Shown piece by piece: positions 1 to 6,390 of a DNA stretch of 13,272 bases. This DNA is from an uncultured Collinsella sp. (GTDB taxonomy: Bacteria > Actinomycetota > Coriobacteriia > Coriobacteriales > Coriobacteriaceae). Position numbers and translations under genes: made by a program. The DNA lies in contig CABUNB010000052.1 in NCBI GenBank assembly GCA_902492755.1, positions 1-13,272 of the forward strand, read 5' to 3'. Each line of letters opens with the position of its first letter. Position 1 is the first letter of the stretch. The notes beneath the pieces were generated by a model, which was given only the letters and a program-made list of their open reading frames with translations, did not search any database and was not told the DNA's origin.

Positions 1-43
1 GCGCGGGGCCGCAGGGCATGGGGATGATCCTGCGTCCCCGCGC
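1..43. repeat. GC-rich hairpin at the left edge, upstream of rmlCD
   Basis: Positions 1-8 (GCGCGGGG) pair with 36-43 (CCCCGCGC). After a single mismatch (9 with 35), positions 10-15 (CGCAGG) pair with 29-34 (CCTGCG), leaving a 13-nt loop. The dyad totals 14 bp. No T-run follows, so it is not a canonical intrinsic terminator. It could be the end signal of an upstream gene, a leader structure of rmlCD or a dispersed repeat. The stem touches the window edge and may be longer. Positions 44-88 hold nothing else recognisable apart from the rmlCD ribosome binding site. Confidence 0.5.
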
Positions 44-88
44 GGGCGCCCCCGGCTATCCAACCTCTTCGATAGGAGCTTTTCCCAC

Positions 89-1543
89 ATGGCAGACATC
101 GCATTCGAGAAGGACCTCTCCGTCGCCGAGACCGGCATCGGGGGCCTGAAGGTCGTCGACCTCGCCGTCCACGGCGACTCGCGCGGCTGGTTCAAGGAGA
201 ACTGGCAGCGCGCCAAGATGACCGCCCTGGGCATCCCGGACCTCCGCGTCGTCCAGAACAACATCTCCTACAACGACAGCCGCGGCGTCACGCGCGGCAT
301 CCACGCCGAGCCCTGGGACAAGTTCATCTCCGTGGCCCGCGGCTCGGTCTTCGGCGCATGGGTCGACCTGCGCGAGGGCAGCGCCACCTACGGGAAGGTG
401 TTCACCTGCACGCTCGACCCGAGCAAGGCCATCTACGTCCCGCGCGGCGTTGGTAACTCCTTCCAGGCGCTCGAGGACGGCACCGCCTACACCTACCTGG
501 TGGACGCCCACTGGTCCCTTGAATTGAAGAAGACCTACACCTTCGTGAACCTCGCCGACCCGGAGCTCAACATCCAGTGGCCGATCCCTCTCGACCAAGC
601 TGTTGTCTCCGAGGCCGACCTCAACCACCCGATGCTGAAGGACGTCGTCCCGATGGCGCCCAGGCGCACCCTCGTCACCGGCTGCAACGGCCAGCTGGGC
701 CATGCGGTGCGCGCGCTCGCCGAGGAGCGCGGCGTCGCGAAGGACTTCGACTTCTGCGACATCGACACCTTCGACATGTCCGACCCGGACGCCTACTCCA
801 AGTACGACTGGTCGCTCTACGGCGCCGTCATCAACTGCGGCGCCTACACGGCCGTGGATAAAGCGGAGACCCCCGAGGGTCGCGTGACCGCCTGGAAGGC
901 CAACGCCACGGGGCCGGCGCTTCTCGCCCGCACCTGCGCCGGGCACGGGATCACGCTCGTCCACGTGTCCTCCGACTACGTCTTCGACGGCACCGCCGAG
1001 GTCCACACGGAGGACGAGCCCCTCAGCCCGCTGTCCGTCTACGGCCAGACCAAGGCCGCCGGCGACATCGCCGTGGCGGGGTGCCCCCGCCACTACATCA
1101 TGCGCTCCAGCTGGGTCATCGGCGAGGGCCACAACTTCGTGAAGACCATGAAGGCGCTCTCCGACCGCGTCGCCGACCCGGACGACAAGCTGGAGCAGAT
1201 CACGGTCGTCGACGACCAGCTGGGCCGCCTGACCTTCACGCGCGACATGGCGGAGGCCATCTTCCATGTGCTGGACGCGAAGGCCCCCTACGGCACCTAC
1301 GACTGCACCGGCTCCGGCGCCGTGAAGTCCTGGGCCGACATCGCCCGCGCCGTCTTCGAGGCCGCCAACGGCAACGGGGACAAAGTGGTCCCCGTCAGCA
1401 CCGCCGACTACTACGCGAACGCCGCCGGCCCCATCGCCCCGCGCCCGGTCCACTCCGCGCTCGACCTGTCCAAGCTCGAGGCTGCCGGCTTCCACATGTC
1501 CGATTGGGAGGAAGAGCTGGGGGAGTACATCAAGACGCTCTAG
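89..1543 (+). CDS. rmlCD: Bifunctional dTDP-4-dehydrorhamnose 3,5-epimerase / dTDP-4-dehydrorhamnose reductase (RmlC-RmlD fusion)
   Basis: This cytoplasmic enzyme of 484 residues is predicted to catalyse the last two steps of dTDP-L-rhamnose synthesis. Residues 1 to about 188 are an RmlC cupin of the Streptococcus type: RGIHAEPWDK (69-78, with the expected catalytic His72), YVPRGVGNSFQ (116-126), and a VSEADLNHPMLKD tail near 172-185. From about 193 an RmlD short-chain dehydrogenase follows: nucleotide-binding TGCNGQLG (197-204), AYTAVDKAE (252-260), SSDYVFDG (294-301) and the catalytic YGQTK (Tyr318, Lys322). The ATG at 89 has AGGAG at 74-78, 10 nt upstream. The gene converges on a glycosyltransferase and sits near an ABC polysaccharide exporter, which fits a rhamnose-containing wall polysaccharide. 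RmlA and RmlB are not in the window. Codon third positions are almost all C or G, unlike wzm-wzt. I recall RmlC-RmlD fusions from some Actinobacteria such as Bifidobacterium. Confidence 0.93.
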   Translation: MADIAFEKDLSVAETGIGGLKVVDLAVHGDSRGWFKENWQRAKMTALGIPDLRVVQNNISYNDSRGVTRGIHAEPWDKFISVARGSVFGAWVDLREGSATYGKVFTCTLDPSKAIYVPRGVGNSFQALEDGTAYTYLVDAHWSLELKKTYTFVNLADPELNIQWPIPLDQAVVSEADLNHPMLKDVVPMAPRRTLVTGCNGQLGHAVRALAEERGVAKDFDFCDIDTFDMSDPDAYSKYDWSLYGAVINCGAYTAVDKAETPEGRVTAWKANATGPALLARTCAGHGITLVHVSSDYVFDGTAEVHTEDEPLSPLSVYGQTKAAGDIAVAGCPRHYIMRSSWVIGEGHNFVKTMKALSDRVADPDDKLEQITVVDDQLGRLTFTRDMAEAIFHVLDAKAPYGTYDCTGSGAVKSWADIARAVFEAANGNGDKVVPVSTADYYANAAGPIAPRPVHSALDLSKLEAAGFHMSDWEEELGEYIKTL

Positions 1544-1565
1544 CCGCTATTAACTTTACGAGAGT

Positions 1566-1598
1566 AAAAGCCGCCGTTCTTTAACGGCGGCTTTTCTT
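1566..1598. terminator. Bidirectional intrinsic terminator between rmlCD and the glycosyltransferase gene
   Basis: A perfect 13-bp stem (AAAAGCCGCCGTT at 1566-1578, AACGGCGGCTTTT at 1583-1595) encloses a CTTT loop. The stem ends in T-rich sequence on + and, read from the other side, in TTTT followed by ACTCT on -. It lies in the 102-nt gap between convergent genes, so it can end transcripts from both sides. Confidence 0.9.
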
Positions 1599-1645
1599 GT
1601 TGGTGGCTATCTGCGCAGTGGTGCCAATAGTATTTTGCGGAAGAT

Positions 1646-2617
1646 CTACCTCTCGCTTGGCTTGGAAGTAGGGCGGCCGGGCTGGTCGTCGTAGACGTAC
1701 TTGCTATACACGTTGACCTCCCACTGCTTTTTTTCGACCTTTGCCACGGAATCGAGGATGAATCCGGTTGCAAGGCTCAGGCCGCACAGGAACATAAACG
1801 ACGCGGCGAGCATGGCGGTGGGGAAGCGCGGAACGAGGCCGGTCTGGAAATACTCGACAACGATGGGCATGCCCAGGGCGAGGCCGATCACCGCAAACAG
1901 AAGCGCGACGAGGCTGAAGAACTTCAGCGGGCGGTAGTCCTTGAACAGCGCACCGATCATCGCGACGACTTTAATGCCGTCGCTCACGGTATTGAGCTTG
2001 GACTCGGAGCCTTCCGGACGGTCGCGGTACTCGATGGGCACATCTTTGATGCGCCAGCGGTGGTCGACGGCGTGGATCGAGAGCTCGGTTTCGATTTGGA
2101 AGCCCTCGGAAAGCACAGGGAAGGTTTTGACGAACGGGCGGCTCATGGCGCGGTAGCCGGTCATGACATCATCGAAGCTGTAGCCATAGATCCACTTGAT
2201 CATGGCGCGGACCAGATTGTTGCCAAAGCCGTGGAAAGCACGCTTGTTTTCCTCGGCGTAGGTGCCGTTGGAAAGGCGGTCGCCTACGGTCATATCGGCC
2301 GTGCCGTTGAGGATAGGCTCGCAGAGGGCTTTGGCCGCCTCGGCGGGATAGGTGTCGTCTCCGTCGACCATCAGGTAGCAATCGGCGTCGATATCGCGAA
2401 ACATTTGGCGGCACACGTTGCCCTTTCCCTGACGGGGCTCAAAGCGGACCGTGGCGCCGTGCTCGGTGGCGATGCGTGAGGTGTCGTCCGACGAGTTGTT
2501 GTCATAGACATAGACCGTCGCTTGCGGAAGCTCGCGGTGAAAGTCGTCGATGACTTTGCCGATCGTGAGGGCTTCGTTGTAGCAGGGGATGATGACGGCG
2601 ATGGATTCAGAATTCAC
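1646..2617 (-). CDS. Family 2 glycosyltransferase with two C-terminal membrane helices (polyprenyl-phosphate glycosyltransferase type)
   Basis: The product has 323 residues. The GT-A fold starts with IAVIIPCYNEALTIG (6-20), followed by YDNNSSDDT (38-46) and the metal/nucleotide-sugar motif DGDDTYP (85-91). Two hydrophobic stretches, about 231-253 and 266-289, should anchor the C-terminus in the membrane. This layout resembles GtrB/DPM1-like enzymes that load a sugar from a nucleotide donor onto polyprenyl phosphate on the cytoplasmic face, but the sugar cannot be read from the sequence. The start is GTG at 2617-2615: AAGGAG lies 6 nt upstream (2629-2624), and a TGA directly precedes the GTG in frame, excluding a longer protein. 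It is divergent from wzm and convergent with rmlCD. A direct polymer-forming glycosyltransferase is the alternative. Confidence 0.85.
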   Translation of the reverse strand: MNSESIAVIIPCYNEALTIGKVIDDFHRELPQATVYVYDNNSSDDTSRIATEHGATVRFEPRQGKGNVCRQMFRDIDADCYLMVDGDDTYPAEAAKALCEPILNGTADMTVGDRLSNGTYAEENKRAFHGFGNNLVRAMIKWIYGYSFDDVMTGYRAMSRPFVKTFPVLSEGFQIETELSIHAVDHRWRIKDVPIEYRDRPEGSESKLNTVSDGIKVVAMIGALFKDYRPLKFFSLVALLFAVIGLALGMPIVVEYFQTGLVPRFPTAMLAASFMFLCGLSLATGFILDSVAKVEKKQWEVNVYSKYVYDDQPGRPTSKPSER

Positions 2618-2647
2618 TCAATGCTCCTTATACATTCAATCCTTGAA

Positions 2648-2676
2648 AGTATAGCCGTTTGGGCTTGGCATCCTAA
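2648..2676 (-). promoter_or_regulatory. Possible promoter for the glycosyltransferase gene
   Basis: A TATACT -10-like hexamer lies at 2653-2648 on the - strand. It is preceded at 17 bp by a weak -35, TTAGGA (2676-2671, 3 of 6 consensus bases). It would give a leader of about 24 nt before the GTG start. The match is weak. Confidence 0.35.
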
Positions 2677-2713
2677 GATGTGGGTTAGTTCTCCAGTTTT
2701 GTTGCGCGAATCG

Positions 2714-2738
2714 TTTACATGGCCGTCGGGTCTATACT
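2714..2738 (+). promoter_or_regulatory. Possible promoter for wzm-wzt
   Basis: A TATACT -10-like hexamer at 2733-2738 would place the start of transcription near 2745, about 33 nt before the wzm GTG. The best -35-like word, TTTACA at 2714-2719 (5 of 6), is only 13 bp away, which is too short for a standard sigma-70 promoter. The -10 is therefore the supportable part. The 160-nt divergent gap (2618-2777) holds no other feature I can name. Confidence 0.35.
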
Positions 2739-2777
2739 GTTCGTTTGTCAACGATTACGAGTAAAGGAGTTGCATCC

Positions 2778-3623
2778 GTGTCGGATCAGACAAAGCAACA
2801 AGAAGCTCGCAGTCTGCCTGCGACGTTTGCTAAGAACGAATTTGAGAAGGACGCGTTTATCCTTCGTCAGCTGGTTACCAAGGATTTTAAGATCAAGTAT
2901 CGCCGTAGCGTTCTGGGCGTCGCATGGTCGGTGCTCAACCCGCTTCTGATGATGATCGTCATGGCCATCGTGTTCTCGACGATTTTTGCCCAGGGCCGCA
3001 ATGGCTCAATGACGCCCGAGATGTACCCGCTGTACTTGATCGTGGGTAACGTTACCTTTGCCGTCATGTCCGAGTCTACGAACCAGGCCCTGACGTCGAT
3101 CGTGGGTGCTGCCCCGCTGCTCAAGAAGGTTAAGGTGCACCGTTGGGTCTTCCCAGTACAGAAGGTGCTCTTCTCGCTGGTTAACTTTGCCTTCTCGCTG
3201 GTCGCCGTTGCCATCGTTATGCTGTGGTTCCGCGTTATGCCTTCTTGGCACCTGATTCTGCTGCCGGTCTGCCTGCTGCTGCTTATGTGCTTCTGCATGG
3301 GCCTGGGTATGATGCTCTCGGCCCTCACGGTCTTTTTCCGCGACGTTATGCATCTGTGGAGTGTTGTCATCACGGCTTGGACCTATATCACGCCTATTTT
3401 CTGGACGACCGACTTTGTTGCTCAGATGCCGCATATCGTTCGGATCTTGGTGTATGCGAACCCCATGTACAACTACCTGCAGTTTATGCGTGATATCTTC
3501 CTGTTCCAGACTACGCCCTCGCTTTTGACGTTTGGTATGTGCGTCGCTTGGGCGGTCCTTGCGCTTGTTATTGGCTACACCGTGTTCCATAAGTCCGAGC
3601 GCAAGTTCATCCTCTACATCTAA
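2778..3623 (+). CDS. wzm: ABC-2 type polysaccharide export permease (Wzm/TagG-like)
   Basis: The protein has 281 residues and about six predicted membrane helices (roughly 47-70, 83-103, 127-150, 158-182, 192-211 and 251-270). It carries family motifs: KIKYRRSVLGVAWSVLNPLL near 38-57, where the first helix begins, and YANPMYNYLQFMRD (226-239) before the last helix. It should form the channel that moves an undecaprenyl-linked polysaccharide across the membrane, powered by the downstream ATPase. An open frame extends to a TTG at 2745, but that lacks a ribosome binding site. GTG at 2778 has AAAGGAG at 2763-2769, 8 nt upstream, and is the better start. Its TAA stop overlaps the wzt ribosome binding site. 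Codon use has many T-ending codons, unlike rmlCD. O-antigen, teichoic acid and rhamnan exporters all look alike here, so the cargo is uncertain. Confidence 0.9.
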   Translation: MSDQTKQQEARSLPATFAKNEFEKDAFILRQLVTKDFKIKYRRSVLGVAWSVLNPLLMMIVMAIVFSTIFAQGRNGSMTPEMYPLYLIVGNVTFAVMSESTNQALTSIVGAAPLLKKVKVHRWVFPVQKVLFSLVNFAFSLVAVAIVMLWFRVMPSWHLILLPVCLLLLMCFCMGLGMMLSALTVFFRDVMHLWSVVITAWTYITPIFWTTDFVAQMPHIVRILVYANPMYNYLQFMRDIFLFQTTPSLLTFGMCVAWAVLALVIGYTVFHKSERKFILYI

Positions 3624-3634
3624 GGAGTGCTGTG

Positions 3635-4402
3635 ATGACTGAATCTGTTGTTGATTACAGCGAGCAGCCTCTGGCTGTCGAGGTCGACGACGTCACCATG
3701 ATCTTTAACATGGCGTCCGAGTCGCTGACCAACCTCAAGGAGTACTTCATCAAGCTTGCCAAGCACGAGCTGTTCTTTGAGGAGTTTCGGGCGCTTAAGC
3801 ACATCTCGTTCGATATTCATCGCGGCGAAGTTGTGGGTCTGGTCGGCACCAATGGTTCCGGCAAGTCTACGATGCTCAAGATCATCGCTGGCGTGCTTGA
3901 GCCCAGTGAGGGCAGCGTTAAGGTGCACGGTAACATCGCGCCGCTGATTGAGCTTGGTGCCGGCTTTGACCCCGAGCTGACCGCCCGCGAGAACATCTAT
4001 CTGAACGGTGCCCTGCTCGGCTACACCAAGGAGTTCATCGACGCCAACTTTGACGGCATTATCGAGTTCGCTGAGCTGCAGAACTTTGTCGACATGCCGC
4101 TTAAGAACTTCTCCTCGGGCATGGTGGCGCGTATTGCCTTTGCAATCGCGACGATCACCGAGCCCGATATTCTGATCGTTGACGAGACGCTGTCCGTCGG
4201 CGATGTGTTCTTCCAGCAAAAGTGCGAGGCGCGTATTCAGCACTTTATCCAGAGCGGCGACGTGACGGTTCTGTTCGTTTCGCACTCCATGGAGCAGGTT
4301 GAGCGCATCTGCCAGCGCGCCGTTTGGATTGAGAAGGGCGACCTTCGCATGGACGGCCCGGTTGATGAGGTCTGCAAGGCGTACCGCGAACAGTTCAACT
4401 AG
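3635..4402 (+). CDS. wzt: ABC transporter ATP-binding protein for polysaccharide export (Wzt/TagH-like, short form)
   Basis: The ATPase has 255 residues: Walker A GTNGSGKST (71-79), signature region NFSSGMVAR (158-166, the SSGM variant usual in Wzt/TagH/KpsT proteins), Walker B DILIVDE (178-184, catalytic Glu184) and switch His217. It pairs with the permease encoded just upstream (11-nt gap, AAGGAG at 3622-3627). ATG at 3635 is preferred over the GTG at 3632 because its spacing from that site is 7 nt. The protein stops soon after the nucleotide-binding domain, so it lacks the C-terminal carbohydrate-binding domain of long Wzt proteins that recognise a terminal modification of the glycan. Export is therefore probably not gated by a capping sugar. 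The residues ahead of the core domain (about 1-50) include the insert typical of this subfamily. Confidence 0.92.
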   Translation: MTESVVDYSEQPLAVEVDDVTMIFNMASESLTNLKEYFIKLAKHELFFEEFRALKHISFDIHRGEVVGLVGTNGSGKSTMLKIIAGVLEPSEGSVKVHGNIAPLIELGAGFDPELTARENIYLNGALLGYTKEFIDANFDGIIEFAELQNFVDMPLKNFSSGMVARIAFAIATITEPDILIVDETLSVGDVFFQQKCEARIQHFIQSGDVTVLFVSHSMEQVERICQRAVWIEKGDLRMDGPVDEVCKAYREQFN

Positions 4403-4404
4403 GT

Positions 4405-4428
4405 TATAATTACTTGCGCCTGACAGGC
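4405..4428 (+). promoter_or_regulatory. Possible tRNA promoter -10 box and adjacent dyad
   Basis: A perfect TATAAT lies at 4405-4410, starting right after the wzt stop codon. No good -35 is visible, since the spacing falls inside wzt codons. Transcription would start near 4417. There sits a compact dyad, GCCTGaCAGGC (4418-4428), flanked by two copies of CTTGCGC (4413-4419 and 4428-4434). The box suggests that the tRNA can be transcribed independently of wzt. Confidence 0.4.
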
Positions 4429-4456
4429 TTGCGCGTGCTTGGGCGTGCGGTTATTT

Positions 4457-4533
4457 GCTCCATTAGCTCAGTTGGATAGAGCAGGGGACTTCTAATCCCA
4501 AGGTCGACGGTTCGAATCCGCCATGGAGCACCA
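4457..4533 (+). tRNA. tRNA-Arg, anticodon TCT (reads AGA), CCA encoded
   Basis: The cloverleaf can be drawn directly. The acceptor stem GCTCCAT (4457-4463) pairs 7 of 7 with ATGGAGC (4523-4529). Discriminator A4530 and an encoded CCA (4531-4533) follow. The D-arm is GCTC/GAGC (4466-4469 and 4479-4482). The anticodon loop CTTCTAA (4489-4495) has anticodon TCT at 4491-4493. The T-loop is TTCGAAT (4511-4517). Two stem mismatches occur, at positions 27-43 (G-A) and 50-64 (A-C). The identity fits bacterial tRNA-Arg(UCU). It would decode AGA, a codon expected to be rare in this GC-rich genome. Confidence 0.96.
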
Positions 4534-4542
4534 TCGTTTATT

Positions 4543-4575
4543 AAGCCCGGACCGCTTGGTGGTCTGGGCTTTTTT
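4543..4575 (+). terminator. Intrinsic terminator of the wzt-tRNA-Arg unit
   Basis: An 11-bp stem, AAGCCCGGACC (4543-4553) with GGTCTGGGCTT (4561-4571, one G-U pair), has a 7-nt loop and a run of six T at 4570-4575. No other terminator lies between wzt and the tRNA. Read on - for the incoming aro operon the T-run is poor and the G-U becomes an A-C mismatch, so it is oriented for the + strand. The remaining gap 4576-4637 shows no clear aro terminator. Confidence 0.9.
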
Positions 4576-4637
4576 CATCTTGTGTGCTGTTGGAGCCGAG
4601 CGCGAGCAAGCCGCTGCTGTTTGTTGGGGTTGGCATT

Positions 4638-5075
4638 TTACTTTTCGATACGCTCCCTCAGCAGCTCCAGCGCGTGTGCGTAGCCCTGCAGGCCCTCGCC
4701 GGTGATGGTGGCAAAGCAGGCTAGGCGTGCATAGCTCACCTGACGGAAGTCCTCGCGGGTCTCGACAGCGCTGATGTGGACCTCGACGGCAGGGATGGCG
4801 ACGGCCTTGAGGGCGTCGAGGATCGCCACGCTCGTATGCGTGTATGCCGCCGGGTTGATGACGATACCGTCGACCTTGCCGTAGGCCTCCTGGATCTTGT
4901 CGACGATGCTGCCCTCGTGGTTGGACTGGAAAACCTCGACCTCGTCGAAGCCCTGTGCGGCGCCCGCTTCCTGGCAGATCTGCACTAAGCGGTCGTAGTT
5001 GTCGCTGCCATAGATGCCCGGCTCACGAATGCCGAGCATGTTGAGGTTGGGACCGTTGATGACGAGTGCTTTCAT
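4638..5075 (-). CDS. aroQ: Type II 3-dehydroquinate dehydratase
   Basis: This enzyme of 145 residues, normal for the family, catalyses the third shikimate step, the dehydration of 3-dehydroquinate to 3-dehydroshikimate. The N-terminus NGPNLNMLGIREPGIYG (7-23) carries the expected catalytic Arg17 and Tyr22. QSNHEGSIVDKIQ (50-62), NPAAYTHTS (74-82) and VEVHIS (97-102, His100) are further family motifs. The open frame extends 65 codons upstream, but that part overlaps aroEK in another frame and has unnatural composition. ATG at 5075 has AAAGGAAG at 5088-5081 and begins the conserved domain. It is the last gene of the aro operon, separated from aroEK by 64 nt that contain a palindromic element. 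Confidence 0.96.
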   Translation of the reverse strand: MKALVINGPNLNMLGIREPGIYGSDNYDRLVQICQEAGAAQGFDEVEVFQSNHEGSIVDKIQEAYGKVDGIVINPAAYTHTSVAILDALKAVAIPAVEVHISAVETREDFRQVSYARLACFATITGEGLQGYAHALELLRERIEK

Positions 5076-5097
5076 GGTTGCTTCCTTTGCAGTCGAG

Positions 5098-5136
5098 AAA
5101 CCACCGCAAAGGTGCCTGTCCCCTTTGTGGTGGTTT
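5098..5136. repeat. Palindromic GGGGACAGGCACC-type intergenic element inside the aro operon
   Basis: The arm at 5098-5112 (AAACCACCGCAAAGG) pairs over 15 positions with 5122-5136 (CCTTTGTGGTGGTTT), with one G-U, around a 9-nt loop. Read on the - strand, the loop and inner arm give AAAGGGGACAGGCACCTTT. That core looks like a dispersed intergenic repeat I recall from Coriobacteriia and other Gram-positives, sometimes linked to Y1/REP-associated transposases. That link is recalled and was not searched. It fills most of the aroEK-aroQ gap. In the operon direction the hairpin lacks a proper T-run, so it may only slow or trim the transcript. Confidence 0.65.
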
Positions 5137-5139
5137 TGA

Positions 5140-6390
5140 TTAGAGAGCGGATGGGAGGGTGTCGAGGAGGGCTTGGGCGGTGTTGGCGGCGCAGTCGCGT
5201 GAGTCGATGATGTAGTCGGCCCAGGCGCGGTAGCGCGGCATGCGCTGCTCGGCCAGCTTGTCGATGCCATCGCGGGCGGTGATGGGGCGTCCCTTGTGGG
5301 CGAGTTCGTCGAGCTTGCGGTTGAGCATCACAATCTGGCTGTTCTGGTGCAGTAGCGGGCAGTTCTCGTCGCGCGTGACCACGCCGCCGCCCGTGGAAAG
5401 CACCAGGCCGCTGCGCTTGGAGATGTCGGCCAGCGCCGCCGTCTCCTGTTCGCGGAAGGCCGCCTCGCCGCGCTCGACGATAAAGTCGGCGCAGGCCATG
5501 CCCAGGCGCTCCTCGAGGGCGCGGTCCAGGTCGATGTGCTCTCGCCCCGTGAGCAGGGCAATCTGCTCGCCCACGCGGGTCTTGCCCGAGCCCGGCATAC
5601 CGATCAGCGCGATGTTCTGTTCGCGGCGTGACAGGCGCTCTGTTACGTCCAGAATTCGCTCACGCGGAGTGACCTGGCCGGTGTAGCGCTCAACGGCTTG
5701 CGCCGCCTGGGCCACGAGCATCAGCAGGCCGCCGATGCAGGGGATGCCGCGGCGCTCGGCCTCGAGCATGAGTCCCGTGCGAGCGGGGTTGTAGACAATG
5801 TCGATAACGCCCTCGAGCGCATCGAGCCCTTCGAGCGTGCAGGGCGCGTCGGGGCAATGGGGGAACATGCCGGCGGGCGTGCAGTTAACGAGCAGTGCGG
5901 CGTCGGACTGCTGCGCGATGTTGTCGTAGTTGACTTCGCTCGTACGGCCGACCGGCACGACGATGGCGCCCAGGTCGCCGAGTACCATGCTGGCAGTGGT
6001 GCCGGCGCCACCGGTGGCACCGAGCACGAGGGCCTTCTTGCCGGCAACCTCGACGCCCAACTCCTCGACCAGACATTGGAAGCCAAAGTAGTCGGTGTTG
6101 TCGCCGCGCAGGCGGCCGTCGGGCAGGCGCGTAATGGTGTTGACGTTTCCCATACGCTCGGCGAGTGGACTCAGCTCGTCCAGGTATTCCATGACGGCGC
6201 GCTTGTAGGGGATGGTCACGTTGGTGCCCTCCCATTCGTCACCCGTCATAAAAGCCTGGAGGTCCTCGGGCTCGCGCTCAAAACGCACATACTCGAGCCC
6301 CGCGAGCTCCTTGTAGATGGTTGGGGTGTAGCTGTGGCCCAGCACGCGGCCCAGCACTCCGTAGGGGCGGGTTGCGGCAGTATCGGTCAT
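5140..6390 (-). CDS. aroE-aroK: Bifunctional shikimate dehydrogenase / shikimate kinase (AroE-AroK fusion)
   Basis: The protein has 416 residues and two complete enzyme domains. Residues 1 to about 255 are AroE, reducing 3-dehydroshikimate to shikimate: LGHSYTPTI (17-25), NVTIPYK with catalytic Lys63, GDNTD with Asp100, the nucleotide-binding LGATGGAG (123-130) and NCTPAGM (169-175). From about 257 to the end is AroK, phosphorylating shikimate: Walker A GMPGSGKT (264-271), DLD (287-289), FREQE with Arg313, TGGGV (333-337), lid KGRPI (366-370) and PRY (385-387). Thus consecutive steps four and five are joined in one chain, with no stop or frameshift at the junction. ATG at 6390 follows the pheA TAG with no gap, and its GGAGGT lies inside the pheA end. 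The substrate loop has Ser20-x-Thr22 where many AroE proteins have Ser-x-Ser. All key catalytic residues I can check are present. Confidence 0.95.
   Translation of the reverse strand: MTDTAATRPYGVLGRVLGHSYTPTIYKELAGLEYVRFEREPEDLQAFMTGDEWEGTNVTIPYKRAVMEYLDELSPLAERMGNVNTITRLPDGRLRGDNTDYFGFQCLVEELGVEVAGKKALVLGATGGAGTTASMVLGDLGAIVVPVGRTSEVNYDNIAQQSDAALLVNCTPAGMFPHCPDAPCTLEGLDALEGVIDIVYNPARTGLMLEAERRGIPCIGGLLMLVAQAAQAVERYTGQVTPRERILDVTERLSRREQNIALIGMPGSGKTRVGEQIALLTGREHIDLDRALEERLGMACADFIVERGEAAFREQETAALADISKRSGLVLSTGGGVVTRDENCPLLHQNSQIVMLNRKLDELAHKGRPITARDGIDKLAEQRMPRYRAWADYIIDSRDCAANTAQALLDTLPSAL

Noticed and set aside
56..1495. A 479-residue - strand open frame opposite rmlCD
   Set aside because: rmlCD has all expected motifs and the antisense frame is low in complexity. 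Long antisense frames are expected where codon third positions are almost all G or C.
4457..4533. Use of the tRNA-Arg gene as an integration site for a mobile island
   Set aside because: No integrase is present and I saw no second copy of the tRNA 3' end in the window.
4523..4705. A 60-residue + strand open frame overlapping the tRNA end and its terminator
   Set aside because: It runs through the tRNA acceptor stem and terminator hairpin and has no ribosome binding site or recognisable sequence.
5076..5270. A 65-residue N-terminal extension of AroQ
   Set aside because: It overlaps the end of aroEK, crosses the palindrome and is rich in Ser, Thr and Pro. The ATG at 5075 has its own ribosome binding site and matches the family start.
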